Below, piece after piece: positions 1 through 10,120 of a DNA stretch of 64,000 nucleotides. The notes beneath the pieces are model-generated. The model was not told the origin of the DNA, searched no databases, and saw only the letters and a program-made list of their open reading frames with translations. The stretch comes from Phialemonium atrogriseum. Lineage: Eukaryota; Ascomycota; Sordariomycetes; Cephalothecales; Cephalothecaceae. The stretch spans positions 124,001 to 188,000 of the forward strand of contig NW_026848180.1 of assembly GCF_030411735.1 (NCBI RefSeq). Reading direction: 5' to 3'. The position numbers were made by a program, and so were the translations under genes. Within the stretch, counting starts at the first letter, position 1; each line of letters opens with the position of its first letter.

Positions 1-305
1 GCCTTTTGAGCGGGTACACTGGACCGGGCCCGTCCATGGCCAGCAATGTGCGGTTCAACGTGCTGGTGCAGGTCGAGAACGACCCGCTGCACGGCCGGTG
101 TCTTGCGCTCCGGGTGCTGCCGCGGAGCACCACGGGGTCGGCCGAGCCGAGAATGTGCGAGGAGATGACTTTCATCCTGCCTGTGTGTGATATTTTGAAA
201 CATGACCCTGCCAAGAGGATACCGGTGTGGATCACGCCCTCGTATGTGAACTTTGACCCGGTTACGGGGGTTGATTACTATATTCTTAGCTTTCAGCAGA
301 AGTGA
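1..305 (+). CDS. 3' end of an unrecognised protein (partial)
   Basis: An open frame enters from the left edge and stops at TGA 303-305. About 100 C-terminal residues are visible, without a start that can be trusted; the M at position 36 is internal to an open frame. The sequence is a mixed hydrophilic/hydrophobic globular tail ending in DYYILSFQQK, with no signal, membrane segment or motif that I recognise. Codon use is GC-rich at third positions, as in the other genes here, which supports real coding. The function is unknown and the rest of the gene lies outside the window. Confidence 0.55.
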   Translation, partial: LLSGYTGPGPSMASNVRFNVLVQVENDPLHGRCLALRVLPRSTTGSAEPRMCEEMTFILPVCDILKHDPAKRIPVWITPSYVNFDPVTGVDYYILSFQQK

Positions 306-1153
306 AGTGGTGGACAGTAATTATGCCAGGCTGGGGCATAATCATAATTCCAATAAAGCTCAAGTCAAGATCCATTTACGTATTGGTTGCTGCCGCGCTG
401 CAAGCGTTGTGGACCAGAGCATCTCAGCGGCGTGTATTTTACGAGGTAATCGGGTAGTGCACACGCTGCAGTTGAACGGCAGGCAATCGGATTCACCTAA
501 GGCATAACCTCTATCATAGACTCCAAAAGGGACGCACGCTTGCAAGACCAAGCCGTATGAGATCGTGCCGGTGAGACAGTCATGTTGGCTTCCACTGCAG
601 CCTGACGAAAGGGAAGTCCCGAGGGGATGAGCACCGGATTGAGTTGTCAGCCGGTGAATAATATGCTTTTCCCCCGAATCATCGTGCCACTTTTGCATGA
701 GACTAGAACTATGCGTCTTACACTGAATTAGGGAGTGCTTACGTCGTCCCTCTCCAGTCTGGTAGGGCTGAGACGAATCCGGACCGACACGCATCGGTGC
801 CATTGGTGGGCGGGCAGCCCCCATTTCAGAACACGGCCTTTTCCACGCGCCCCCTTTGTGCCCGAGACATGCTTCAATTTGAACTTGTCGTTTGATATGA
901 TGGCGGCTGTAGATCATGGTGACGCATTTTTCCTCCATCACTTGACTGTCAAGTGTCACAATATGCTTTTCGAAAATGTTTCCTACTCTTCAGTGATTAA
1001 TGGCCTCGCCAGAGATCCGGTCCTGGCCAGTTTATAACAGTCGTCATATACGTGCTTTTTGAGTCTAGACAGGAAGTTCTCTGATTTGCAAGACACCAAG
1101 CTGTTAAATTCCTCTGCTCTTTGCCTATCCTTGAATCAAAATCAAACTTGATC
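306..1153. other. Intergenic region, no gene seen
   Basis: The 848 bp between the partial gene and the propeller-like gene hold only short overlapping frames on both strands, none with coding-like composition. The last 100 bp are pyrimidine-rich and presumably carry the promoter and leader of the gene starting at 1154. No RNA gene or repeat was seen. Confidence 0.5.
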
Positions 1154-2551
1154 ATGGCCTACAAAGGACGTACTCGCCAAGATCTCTCCCAAAACCAGCT
1201 TGGAACCGCCGCTGCCTCGGCTCCTAACCCAATGGCTGCCATCACTTCGCTCCCCAACCCCGTTAACACGGCCAATTATCTCGTCTTTTACAACTCTCCC
1301 AACAACCGGCTCGCCGCTGTCCAGCAGGCCTTGTCTAATCTCGGCGGACCGCTGTCCGACGCTGGAGCCGCGGCGAATACCAATATCCACTCGGGCTTCG
1401 TCGCCAACCCTTCTACACTGACCTCGGTCCTTTTCCAAAGCACGGTAAATACCGACTATCCACCCCTGACCATGATATGAGGCAGACCAGCGACGGATTA
1501 GAGACCCGAACTGACTGATTGGGTCGGCTTGTCTAGGTCAATGTCTACGGCGTGCTCGATGGGACAACCAAGGGCGATCTCTTCATCTGCCGCCTGAGCC
1601 CTGGCTTCGAGCTCCTCAACATCGGGAGCCCGCCCGTGTCAACTCCCAGCAGCATCGCGGCCTGCGGCGACGGCGGCCAGAACGGCACGCTCTTCTACCT
1701 CGCGTGAGCATCAGGCTACCTGCACTACCCTGCACTACTCCGCTCGCCATGACTATGCTGACAGCAATGCAGGGTGGACGGCACCATCAGATTCATCACC
1801 CTCCCTGGGACTCAGACTACTTCCAAGCCGACGCCAATCAGCCTTTCCCTCAACCCAACTACCTATCTCGGTGCAGTCTATGGCACTTTCACCGGAAAGT
1901 CGGCCGACTCATACGTTGGTCTGCAGACCACCCAGGGACGCGTCTACGTCTGCTCTGGGTTCAGTGAGATCTGTAAGTATAATCAATATCCTGAACTCTT
2001 TTAATCCCGTGGGACAATTTGACTATAGAGCAAGGCTTTAAAGCTGACACCCTCCGCCCCCAACAGCCGCCCCCATCCAGCAGAGCAACGGACTGAAGAA
2101 CACGCCCATCGCCATGGTCTTCGTCAACGGCAACCTGATCGTCTACTTCCTGGGCCCCGTGGGCTCGGGCCCGGACTCGAACACCTCGCCCGTGTGCCGC
2201 GCCGTGACGGACAACCTGCTGAACGGCTTCTACTTCTCGCTGCTGGACACGGCGCCTTCGCCCAACGGGTACACGCAGCTCACCGCGTTCCCGGCCCCCG
2301 CGCCCGGCGGCGGCAGTCCCTCGTCGGTCATCCTGAGCTACGTCCAGGACAGCAGCAACCAGCTGGTCAGCTGGGAGGATGACCTGACAGGTATAAAGGA
2401 CGGTAGACAGTATTAAGAACTCTAAATTTGCCAATGTCTTTTTACTGGCTGGTTTGGGACCCGGAAAAGTGTGTAAGGCCTTTTGGGTTTGGCAGGTCTC
2501 TGGAACTTGCAGCTCGAAGACCAAGTAATTGGTATGGAGTTCAGCCATTAA
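1154..2551 (+). CDS. Beta-propeller-like (lectin-like) hypothetical protein, five exons
   Basis: Model exons are 1154-1444, 1537-1703, 1773-1972, 2067-2390 and 2496-2551. All introns are GT-AG with matching phases, giving 345 residues. The start is the first ATG of the frame (MAYKGRTRQD). Repeating blade-like segments are visible, such as YLVFYNSPNNRLAAVQQ, GVLDGTTKGDLFICRL, LFYLAVDGTIRFI and VYFLGPVGSG, with conserved aromatic and D/N-G turns. This resembles fungal fucose-specific-lectin-type propellers in which each blade reads a 'Y/F-Y-x-D/N-x-N-x-L' strand. There is no signal peptide, so it is probably cytosolic or unconventionally secreted. The last small exon (ending in MEFSH) is optional: without splicing at 2391 the frame stops at 2416. 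The lectin assignment is a fold-level inference; ligand and role are unknown. Confidence 0.62.
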
Positions 2552-3049
2552 TATGCTCCGCCAATCATTGTAATACGAAAGACATCTTTGCCTCCTAGAG
2601 GCTTATTTTTCGACGAGTTATGTAATTCGGCACCGTCACACCCTGTCGGCTGTAAATGAAGCCATTGCGGCGACTCTTTGTTGACCCATCCAAGCCTCCT
2701 CTACCAAGCGATGGCGATGGGTCCTTGCCGGTGCATCGCATCCATAGGTTGGAGGCGGTACTTTACGACTCGTTGAACTTCCCGATGGAATAGTTTTAGG
2801 CCATCTGTGTTTCCAGAAAATGCCCCCCCAAGAGGACTCAATTGGCGCCCGTCCCCGTCCCTCCTCAATCTGACAATCCCTGCGTCGTGCGGCTGAGGTG
2901 CATATCGGGCGGGGCACCGCTGCCCGACAAGGCTGCGTCTGCACATTTCCCCTCCTCACCGCCTCTGCTGCTCATGTCCTCCCACTGAGCAGTTCTTTGT
3001 GGAAACATCCGCTCGAAGTCGATTCTCGCGAATCCTCTCGCTTCTTCTC
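2552..3049. other. Intergenic region, no gene seen
   Basis: The 498 bp between the propeller-like gene and the CorA-like gene hold only short shadow frames. The stretch next to position 3050 is C/T-rich (for example cctctcgcttcttctc), as in fungal promoters and leaders. No RNA gene or repeat was seen. Confidence 0.4.
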
Positions 3050-5622
3050 ATGGATAGTTCCATAGCAGATGGTCCCACAGTAGGCCCCGATGATTCGACG
3101 AGCAAGCTTCTCGCCGAGGTTGGTCGCCTCATCCGGCAGCAGGAGAGACTAATCGCGCTCATTGAGCAAAACTCGGTCCCCGCTGGCGATTACAAGCCTC
3201 CCCACGAACAACCCGAGCCGGTGATCCGGGAGGTCACGCCCGCGCAAGAAGAGCAACCCGACGACGGGAATCCACCGAGTGACGGGAAATCGGCTCCTTC
3301 TGAGGTTGCATCATCAGCTCCGGAGGATGCGCAGCTTGAAACGGGCGACGACGAAGATGCAGCCGCTGCATTCTGGGACCGGGTCACCGTTACGGAGGAG
3401 TCACTTAGTGGCTCTATGGATCGATTCATGAGCTGGCTGAAACACGTCGCTCGGTGGCAGTCCGGAAAGCAAGGGACTGGACTAGCCTTGCAAACGGACA
3501 GTTTGACTGAGCTGCCTGGTCTCGACGAGGATCCCTCTTTGGACGTCCTGAAATTCTTGAGATCCAGCATCCCAAGTTCATGGCCCAAGCCTGGGTGGGC
3601 GCGAGAAGCCCTGGATTCGCAAAAGAATTCAGGCCGCTTAATAACCCAAGATTTATTTTCAACTTCGGGTTGGTCTCTGGGACGTAACCAGCTCAAACTC
3701 AGCTATTCGTGCTCCAACGACGGGGTATGACTCCCACCGTGTGTTGGTTTTATGCGTGCCGGCTGACACATTGGCGGCAAGATATTTGGGCCTTCTAGTC
3801 CAGAGTTCGCTTCTCCCGATGAGATTCTATGTGTCATCCAATGGTCTGTTTTCCAGCAATCCTCTCACCACTCCCACGTGCAAGCTTGCTCACTTCCAAG
3901 GTCGTGCGTTCCAGCATTGTAAACCCTTCTTGGCTTAACGATGCAGTTGGATTTATTGGATTCGACTCGATCGCGGCAATCTGGAACGCCTTGGGAGTCC
4001 ACCCATGTTTATGCTGGGACAAGGACTGGCACAGAAGCGGATGGGCGATAGATTTCCTGGATTTCTTCAAGTTCAGATGCCCGCATGACTTCTTATTCCG
4101 CCACGCCAGGCCCTGGTCAACTATTACCGATCGAAGACACTGTGCATCCCGACGCTCTATACTTGAACCGCAGATTGAGCACACGTATCAGATTAATTTA
4201 TGCGTCTTTATCACGGCCGATTCCGAAAGTCTTCCGCCCACAGGTCCGGCGCTGCGTGGCATTAGATGCGAGCGAGAGGTGGGCACCCTCTCCTTCATGG
4301 GTAATTCCTTTCTGATAGCGGAGAGACAAAACTCCCTGGCACTAAACCTTGTCTTGGACGAGGGATCCGTCGACAGGTCTGTTGTCGTTGTTTTGGCTGA
4401 TGTGTGGAGTCCCCGTCGGCGGGGAGAGTCTCCCGAAGACAGGGTTCACATGAAGCCCTCCCGTAGACTCTGTGGTCTCGTTCATTTCCTTCGATTACTT
4501 TGTCGTTATATTCAAGACTGGAGGAGAAACTGGGCGACCACAATCTCGCGGATCGAGGCCGCCCTCATCGTCAAGGTTTGAGTTACAAAAAATCCAAGCT
4601 CCACGGTCAGCAACTAACCGCCCGCCTCAAAACTAGGTCCCAGAGGTTCTTCATACCGAATCTCGGAAGACGCTTATGTACGATGATACCAAGTTGCAAC
4701 GTTCCGAGTTCTACTTCAGCTTGTTACAGCTACTTCGCATATTTTCCGCATACATTCGGCGGAACCTAGATGACATGAAGACCGAGAAAGAGGTGTTTTT
4801 GGAAAAGCTGAAGAAAGAGCTGGTTCGACACGAGCAAGACTTGGCCGAGTATAACTGGACTCAGGTCATGGAATTCGCCGACGACTGTGGAAGAGAGCTT
4901 CTCGATCGAATCACGAAAAAGATCGAAGAGATCGAGAGTCTTCGAGACGGAGTGAGTGGTTCCCAGTCAAGTCCCGTCGCAGTTGCGGAAGCAGTGTGCA
5001 AGGAAAGAGCTAACGATAATTATCAGTTGTTCAACGCGCAATCGGTCAAGGAAGCCGTTACAGGGACGCAGATAAACCGGTACCTGCTCGTCTTCACCCT
5101 AGTGACTCTACTCTTTCTTCCACCAAGCTTCGTTGCGGTATGTGAGGTCAAACCCAGCGTCAAATCACAGACAGTCTTAAATTAACCCGGATATGCCCCT
5201 ACCAGACGTTTTACGGAATGCATCTTTTCGATATTCAGGACGATCCCCCTACCACACAGCACCAGTTCTGGCTCGTCCTTGGATCTGTGTCGGGCGCCAC
5301 ATACTTGATTGCTGCCCTCTCGCTCTCCGGAATCCATCGGAGCGACAAGGTAAGGGGCTGGCTTGCTCAATGGCTGGGGCTGGGGCTGGGGCGGAAGCCT
5401 CGCAGCCCATCCGCCTCCCCTCGCGCGCCCAAGTCAGATCCAAAAACGTCAGCGATGGGAGGCCAACCAGAAAAGGCTGGCAACATGAAGGGCTCGACCG
5501 GACTTCGCCTTCCAAAGGGCATTCTAGGCTCGGTGCTGTCGAAACGGAAGCCGGGTGGCCAACGAGGCGCAGACGGTGACAACGATATGGAGGCACAGAT
5601 GAGTGGCGGCAATGGCAAGTAA
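3050..5622 (+). CDS. CorA-like membrane protein with GMH instead of GMN signature
   Basis: The 3' half is clear: exons ...-4575, 4637-4951, 5027-5137 and 5206-5622, all GT-AG and phase 0. It encodes a long amphipathic helical region (LQRSEFYFSLLQLLRIF, then ELLDRITKKIEEIESLRDG), followed by transmembrane segment 1 (YLLVFTLVTLLFLPPSFVA), the loop TFYGMHLFD, transmembrane segment 2 (WLVLGSVSGATYLIAALSL) and a basic Ser/Pro-rich tail. This is the CorA/ZntB superfamily layout, in which the pore-entrance signature is normally GMN; here it is GMH. The first exon probably starts at ATG 3050 (MDSSIADGPTVG). Between about 3500 and 4300 several frames compete and no clean splice chain was found, so the 5' half is approximate or decayed. 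Divalent-cation transport is inferred from the family, not certain. Confidence 0.6.
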
Positions 5623-6211
5623 AGGCAGATTGACATGCCTTTGGCCGGTGTACGCTAGCCTGCGTGACGTGGCTTGTTGATGGTTTGCAAGATGGAGGTG
5701 GAATTTCTACTTACATTATTGCCGCAAAGCGTCGGCCAAGACTTTGGTGGTTGGATTTTGGAAATCGCCGAATACGCGTATTCAGTGTGGTGAGCCCTCC
5801 AATACGACAGACAGTGTTTGGCAAGACATCTTTCTCGGATCGGCTCTTTGGCTTGGCACGTTTGACGCGTCAGCCCAAGAAACCACTAGTATGCATCTCA
5901 CCTCTTCCCAACCGCCTGTCTCCTTGTGCAAGCAAATCTAAAGGCGCTATGATGTCGCAAATCCGCCAATTACCAAGGTAGCAGCAGACTTGCAACAGGG
6001 GGGAAGCCGCGCAAGTGTCATATTTTCGCTTAGCTAACACGCGTGTTCGGCATCTTCCGACAGGGGCCTGTGAAGGAAACAACATTCTCCCTATAAGTAA
6101 CGCCTTACGTTCTGACGATGGCATTGAACGAAGAGACCATGATTCCCACCGCTTTTGCCTTTCGCCCTTCGCTCGTCGCTTTTTGCCCGAGAATCTCGAC
6201 TCCGGTGCAAG
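5623..6211. other. Intergenic region, no gene seen
   Basis: The 589 bp between the CorA-like and RTA1-like genes contain short frames on both strands with no recognisable protein. An upstream ATG at 6118 is open, but it enters the first RTA1 intron out of phase. I therefore treat that stretch as 5' leader. Confidence 0.4.
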
Positions 6212-7391
6212 ATGGAAGACGGCCAGCCTGGTATGACCTCCAAGACTCCTGCTCACAGAATCGCCATTGACATGTCCTAGTCCCGGGAAGCCTTTTCGTC
6301 TACGCTCCTAACAAGGTAGCGCCCGTCTTCTTCGCTGTCGCGTTTGCTGTCTCGGCGGTCGGCCATATCTGGCAGTGTTAGTAAGTGTTGAATCGTCCTC
6401 GCCATACCACACTCAGACCCCCTGACACCCACCATCAGCCACTACAAATGCTTCAAGATAATCGGACTGCACCCATTCTGTGCAGTACTATTTACTGCCG
6501 GCTATGCATTGCGGGAGTACGGAGCCTTCAATTACTTGTACAGTACTCGGAACTTGATCATCTACATTCTCAGCCAGGTCTTTGTATTTATATGCCCGTG
6601 AGTGACATATCCAATAGAGACGATGCCTTTGAGTCCCGGCTGATCACATCTCACTACATAGTCCTCTTCTCGAACTCGCCAACTACCACGTCCTCGGTCG
6701 AATATACTACTACGTTCCATACTTCGCACCTCTTCCTCCCGGCAGAGTCCTGTCCACTTTCGGTGCTCTGATGGCCCTTGTCGAGACCCTGAACGCTTTA
6801 GGAGTAGCCTTGTCCGCCAACCCGTCATCATCGCACAGTCAGCAAGAACTGGGCAGCCGCTTGACGATAGCCGCCCTCGCGATCCAACTCGGCGTCATCG
6901 TCATCTTCGTGCTCCTCGCGGCCATTTTCCACCGCCGGTGCTCCAAAGCCAATATACACGCCAAGGCGGTCTCGACTCCGCTGATCACGTTGTACATCAG
7001 CATGTCATTGATCTTGGTACGCTGCATTTATCGGCTGGTGGAACACCTGGGCAACACGACGGTGCAACTCGATGACCTCGAATCACTCAAGGCCCTGAGC
7101 CCGATTCTGCGGTACGAGTGGTTCTTCTATGTCTTCGAGGCAACCCTGATGCTCATCAACTCTGTTTTGTGGAATGTGTGGAATCCGGGCCGCTACCTGC
7201 CCCGGAACTACCACGTATATTTGGCGGAGGATGGCAGGACCGAGCTTGAGGGTGACGACACGCCGGATAACCGGCCGTTGCTGGCCAAGGCCGCATCAGT
7301 CCTGACGTTTGGCATCCTTTTCCGCCAGAAGAAAGGGAATCGGCCGTTTGAGGAGCTTAATGATTACCCGGTTGCCAATCCTCAGGGTTAA
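6212..7391 (+). CDS. RTA1-like seven-transmembrane protein
   Basis: Four exons, 6212-6230, 6281-6380, 6439-6597 and 6662-7391, join in phase to 335 residues. Start ATG 6212 was chosen because it is the only one that joins in frame across the first intron to GSLFVYAPNKVAPVFFAV. Seven hydrophobic segments are visible, along with RTA1 family hallmarks: GHIWQCYHYKCFK after helix 1, GYALREYGAFN, and later VLGRIYYYVPY and LVRCIYRLVE, with an FFYVFEA...LWNVWNPGRYL block near the last helix. RTA1/RTM1/RSB1 family members are plasma-membrane or ER proteins linked to lipid asymmetry, long-chain-base export and resistance to membrane-active compounds. The C-terminal tail is cytosolic and polar. Substrate is unknown. 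Confidence 0.88.
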
Positions 7392-7530
7392 TCCGGGCTG
7401 CCTCAGTCTGTGGAATTGGGGAGAATTGGAAGGATGATGGGAGGACCAGGAAAGGAATGGACGAGCCCTGGCCTGTTCAACAAATAGACATTGCACAATA
7501 TCTTTGTAATCGTACCTAGAAACCATTTAC

Positions 7531-7701
7531 TTGATTTATTTAATTTGCGTTGGACGGGGTCCAAGCAATACTTAATCTGGCGATACCCGCTGCCAGTTCA
7601 ATCTCAGCAACTTTAAATAACTCTCAATGCCGATGTCTGATAGTCATGGTATGCGCAAGGTCAAACTCAACCTCAAACTCAATACAACTCGCCGATGAGT
7701 C
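7531..7701 (-). repeat. Dispersed repeat, copy A
   Basis: This stretch matches the reverse complement of 30224-30411 over most of its length. Shared blocks include aatttgcgttggacggggtc, cgatacccgctgccagttca and gccgatgagtc. Many differences are transitions. Weaker similarity may continue to about 7770. No convincing coding frame or target-site duplication was seen, so it could be a solo LTR, a MITE or a transposon remnant. Confidence 0.6.
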
Positions 7702-8030
7702 AAAGAACGGCGCCGTAACTGCAGGGAATAATTCTCTTTGCCGTCCGAATTATAGATTGCGCACAACACGCTACCGTCTTTATCCCTAGACCCTTTGCGG
7801 CTCGTCAGAAGCAACTCGAGCAGAGCACAGCACCTATATCTCTCAAGCAACATTGCACATGGCCAACCTTGGTCTACTGGCTCAGCATGCCAACCGCATT
7901 TCCTAATTTCTAGAACCCAATATCCCCAACATGACAGCCCAGTTGCGAAGAAGGTGAAGCAGTGTGCCGAGAAAATTTGTGCGCATGCATCGCATGAGAT
8001 GAGTGAGACTGAGTTCGAGAATTGCCTCTG
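7702..8030. other. Intergenic region, no gene seen
   Basis: This lies between the dispersed repeat and the minisatellite. It holds no supported gene on either strand. Weak similarity to the sequence flanking repeat copy B may extend into its first 70 bp. Confidence 0.35.
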
Positions 8031-8140
8031 GATGGTGAATAAGATTCCCGGTGGTGAATAAGATTCCCGGTGGTGAATAAGATTCCCGGTGGTGAATAAG
8101 ATTCCCGTGGTGAATAAGATTCCCGGTGGTGAATGAGGTT
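8031..8140 (+). repeat. Minisatellite, unit about 20 bp
   Basis: Five to six head-to-tail copies of the unit ggtggtgaataagattcccg. The copies are nearly identical; the fourth lacks one G and the last is degenerate (gtggtgaatgag). The array ends about 130 bp upstream of the DUF4419 start codon. Confidence 0.92.
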
Positions 8141-8267
8141 CCAGAGAGCTAGATCTACTTAACTCGCCCATGTTTTCTTGACAATCTTCTCCCCAACTAC
8201 GGTTTCTCAAACACTCAACTCCCACAATCCATCCATTCCGAACCGTTTTCCATTCTTTGCAGCAACC

Positions 8268-9590
8268 ATGCCCGTTACCATCTTCACCAGCGACAACGAC
8301 CCAGGCCAATGGCTCATGCCTAACGTCGACTCCGACTCAGATCTGCTAGCGGGGTCCCGCTACGAAGAGTATGAAAGGAGCATCCGCATCGTCCAGAGTT
8401 CCTTCGGCGGCGATTTGTTTTGCGACAACCACATCTCCGCGTCGACCAACGGCTTCCTCTACACCCTGTTTAACGCCTACAGCGATCACCTCCACGTCAC
8501 CCTGCGGCCTGAGGACGTCTGGTTCGCGATCCTCACCCAGCTCAGCTTCTACATCAACGCGCACGCCGAAGAGCTCCGCTCCTACTTCGTCGCGCACGAC
8601 GGGACCAAGGAGTTGGAGACGGTGGGGGATGGGACCCTGGACACTTCCAATGTGGGTGCGTTGGCGCTGGAGATGACCAGGTTGATCCAGAAGAATGTTG
8701 TCGAGCCGGGCTTGCGCGAGTGGATCATGCCCACGTTTAGCACCACGACCGAGTCCGACCGAGTGGTGGCCGCGGTGTTGATGATGGGCTCTATGCAGAA
8801 ATATTTCAGCTACACGATGTCATTTTTATGCGGCATCCCGAGCGTCACGCTCCTCGGACATCGAGAGGACTGGGAGGACATCCTGCATCGGCTCGAGAAG
8901 ATGACACAGCTTGGGGAAGAGCCCGCCACGTTCACAGAGTTGTTGAGGCCGATCCTCCGGCATTTCGTTGCTAGTTTCGATGCCCCGGCCCGACCGGATG
9001 TGCTGTCCTTTTGGAAGAGGGCAGTTGATCGGAGGGAAGAGGGCAGTGGGGTGGACTACATCACAGGTTGGATGTCAGCCTTCTGCTTTTGGGACTCGGA
9101 AGGGAAGAGGATTCCACATACCTCCTCGGAGAATGGTGCGATAATCGACGGCGTGAAATACCATGCAATCGACACTGATCAGGCTCCGTTGGGTTCTGTC
9201 TCGGTTCCCGTCACAATCAACGACAATGGCCACGAGTTCCCGGCGAGAATGGTCGCAGGCTCAGTTGGCATCAGGGCTGAGGCAGCTGGCAGAACTCATA
9301 ACAACGCTGTGACTGCTCCCGACTCCGATAATCCCACACTTGCGGGAAATAACGACGGTGATGACAATCGAGTCTCCATCTCGACTGCTGAAGCCTGCGG
9401 AGAGCAAGATAAGCTTGACTCGATCAGTCCTGTCACTGGATGGTGGATGTACGAGGCGAAATCCGATAGCCAGGTGGAACAAGAGGAGGAAGAGCGCCGG
9501 GAAGGAATACGTTCTATGATGTATGGTCTGGGGGGGAGGACGAAGAAGGTTCCAACTGGTTCAGATGGTGTTCAGGATGCTGCCGCATAA
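8268..9590 (+). CDS. DUF4419 domain protein
   Basis: Intronless, 440 residues from ATG 8268 (MPVTIFTSDN). The open frame extends upstream only through non-ATG codons. The body matches the DUF4419 pattern: NGFLYTLFNAYSDH followed by LRPEDVWFAILTQLSFYINAHAEELR, an acidic helix, WIMPTFSTTTESDRVVAAVLMMG, MQKYFSYTM, CGIPSVTLLG, DWEDILHRLEKM and later a YITGWMSAFCFW block. The family is widespread in fungi and in some protists and bacteria and has no established biochemical role. The last 130 residues are polar and low in complexity. A minisatellite sits in the promoter. Confidence in the family is high; the function is unknown. Confidence 0.88.
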   Translation: MPVTIFTSDNDPGQWLMPNVDSDSDLLAGSRYEEYERSIRIVQSSFGGDLFCDNHISASTNGFLYTLFNAYSDHLHVTLRPEDVWFAILTQLSFYINAHAEELRSYFVAHDGTKELETVGDGTLDTSNVGALALEMTRLIQKNVVEPGLREWIMPTFSTTTESDRVVAAVLMMGSMQKYFSYTMSFLCGIPSVTLLGHREDWEDILHRLEKMTQLGEEPATFTELLRPILRHFVASFDAPARPDVLSFWKRAVDRREEGSGVDYITGWMSAFCFWDSEGKRIPHTSSENGAIIDGVKYHAIDTDQAPLGSVSVPVTINDNGHEFPARMVAGSVGIRAEAAGRTHNNAVTAPDSDNPTLAGNNDGDDNRVSISTAEACGEQDKLDSISPVTGWWMYEAKSDSQVEQEEEERREGIRSMMYGLGGRTKKVPTGSDGVQDAAA

Positions 9591-9803
9591 GCTACCCAGA
9601 TCTTCGACCACGCCACGGTCGACTACTTTGTCACATACCTACATCATCACCACCTTTGCGCCTTTTACTACCAACTGTTGTATTTAGGACAGGGACGAGG
9701 GGTCGGTATTAGGGCTAAGCAGATTGTTTTGTCTTTGCACTTCTCTTTTCCCTGCGATAAAATCGTCGACGGGTTCTGTGTTCGCCATCAGGCATGGATG
9801 AGT

Positions 9804-10086
9804 GTATCGTTTATATCTACCAACGTAGTCGCAGTTCCCAATTCTGTACTCCAATATTCCTCCAGACACTTCCCCGTCCTTCTCGCATGAACCGTACGTA
9901 ACGGCAAAGCAGATAACGATTCCAGACAATGCAAGCCCCGTGTTGAGCGCCACTACCAGACGTAATTACGGTCCACCACGGGTAACACCTCCCATGTATG
10001 ATCTTGTTGAATACCAGGTTGACAATGTATGACCAGCTGTCTTTGGTAATTTCCACTGCCGGCGGGACGTTGTAGATAGCTACTTC
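9804..10086 (-). pseudogene. OPT-family transporter remnant (C-terminal fragment)
   Basis: The minus strand reads IYNVPPAVEITKDSWSYIV, then FNKIIHGRCYPWWTVITS, then after a one-base frame change ALNTGLALSGIVICFAV, then a degenerate ILEYRIGNCDYVGRYKRY. The order 'hydrophobic helix, basic-WW, A-L-N/D-T/S-G-L-A hydrophobic helix, CDY/TDY' is that of the last two helices of oligopeptide transporters. There is a frameshift near 9955 and no upstream remainder of the gene. The family call is from pattern memory only. The fragment lies immediately downstream of the Zn-cluster gene's stop. Confidence 0.45.
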
Positions 10087-10120
10087 CCCCTTGGTCTTCT
10101 CCCGCATATCAGAAAAAGTA

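Noticed and set aside
6118..6230. Upstream ATG 6118 as start of the RTA1-like protein
   Set aside because: The frame joins out of phase across the first intron; only ATG 6212 gives the conserved first helix in frame.
7644..8309. A 221-codon minus-strand frame crossing the minisatellite
   Set aside because: It owes its length to the in-frame repeat units (ILFTTGN-like runs) and overlaps the dispersed repeat. No protein features.
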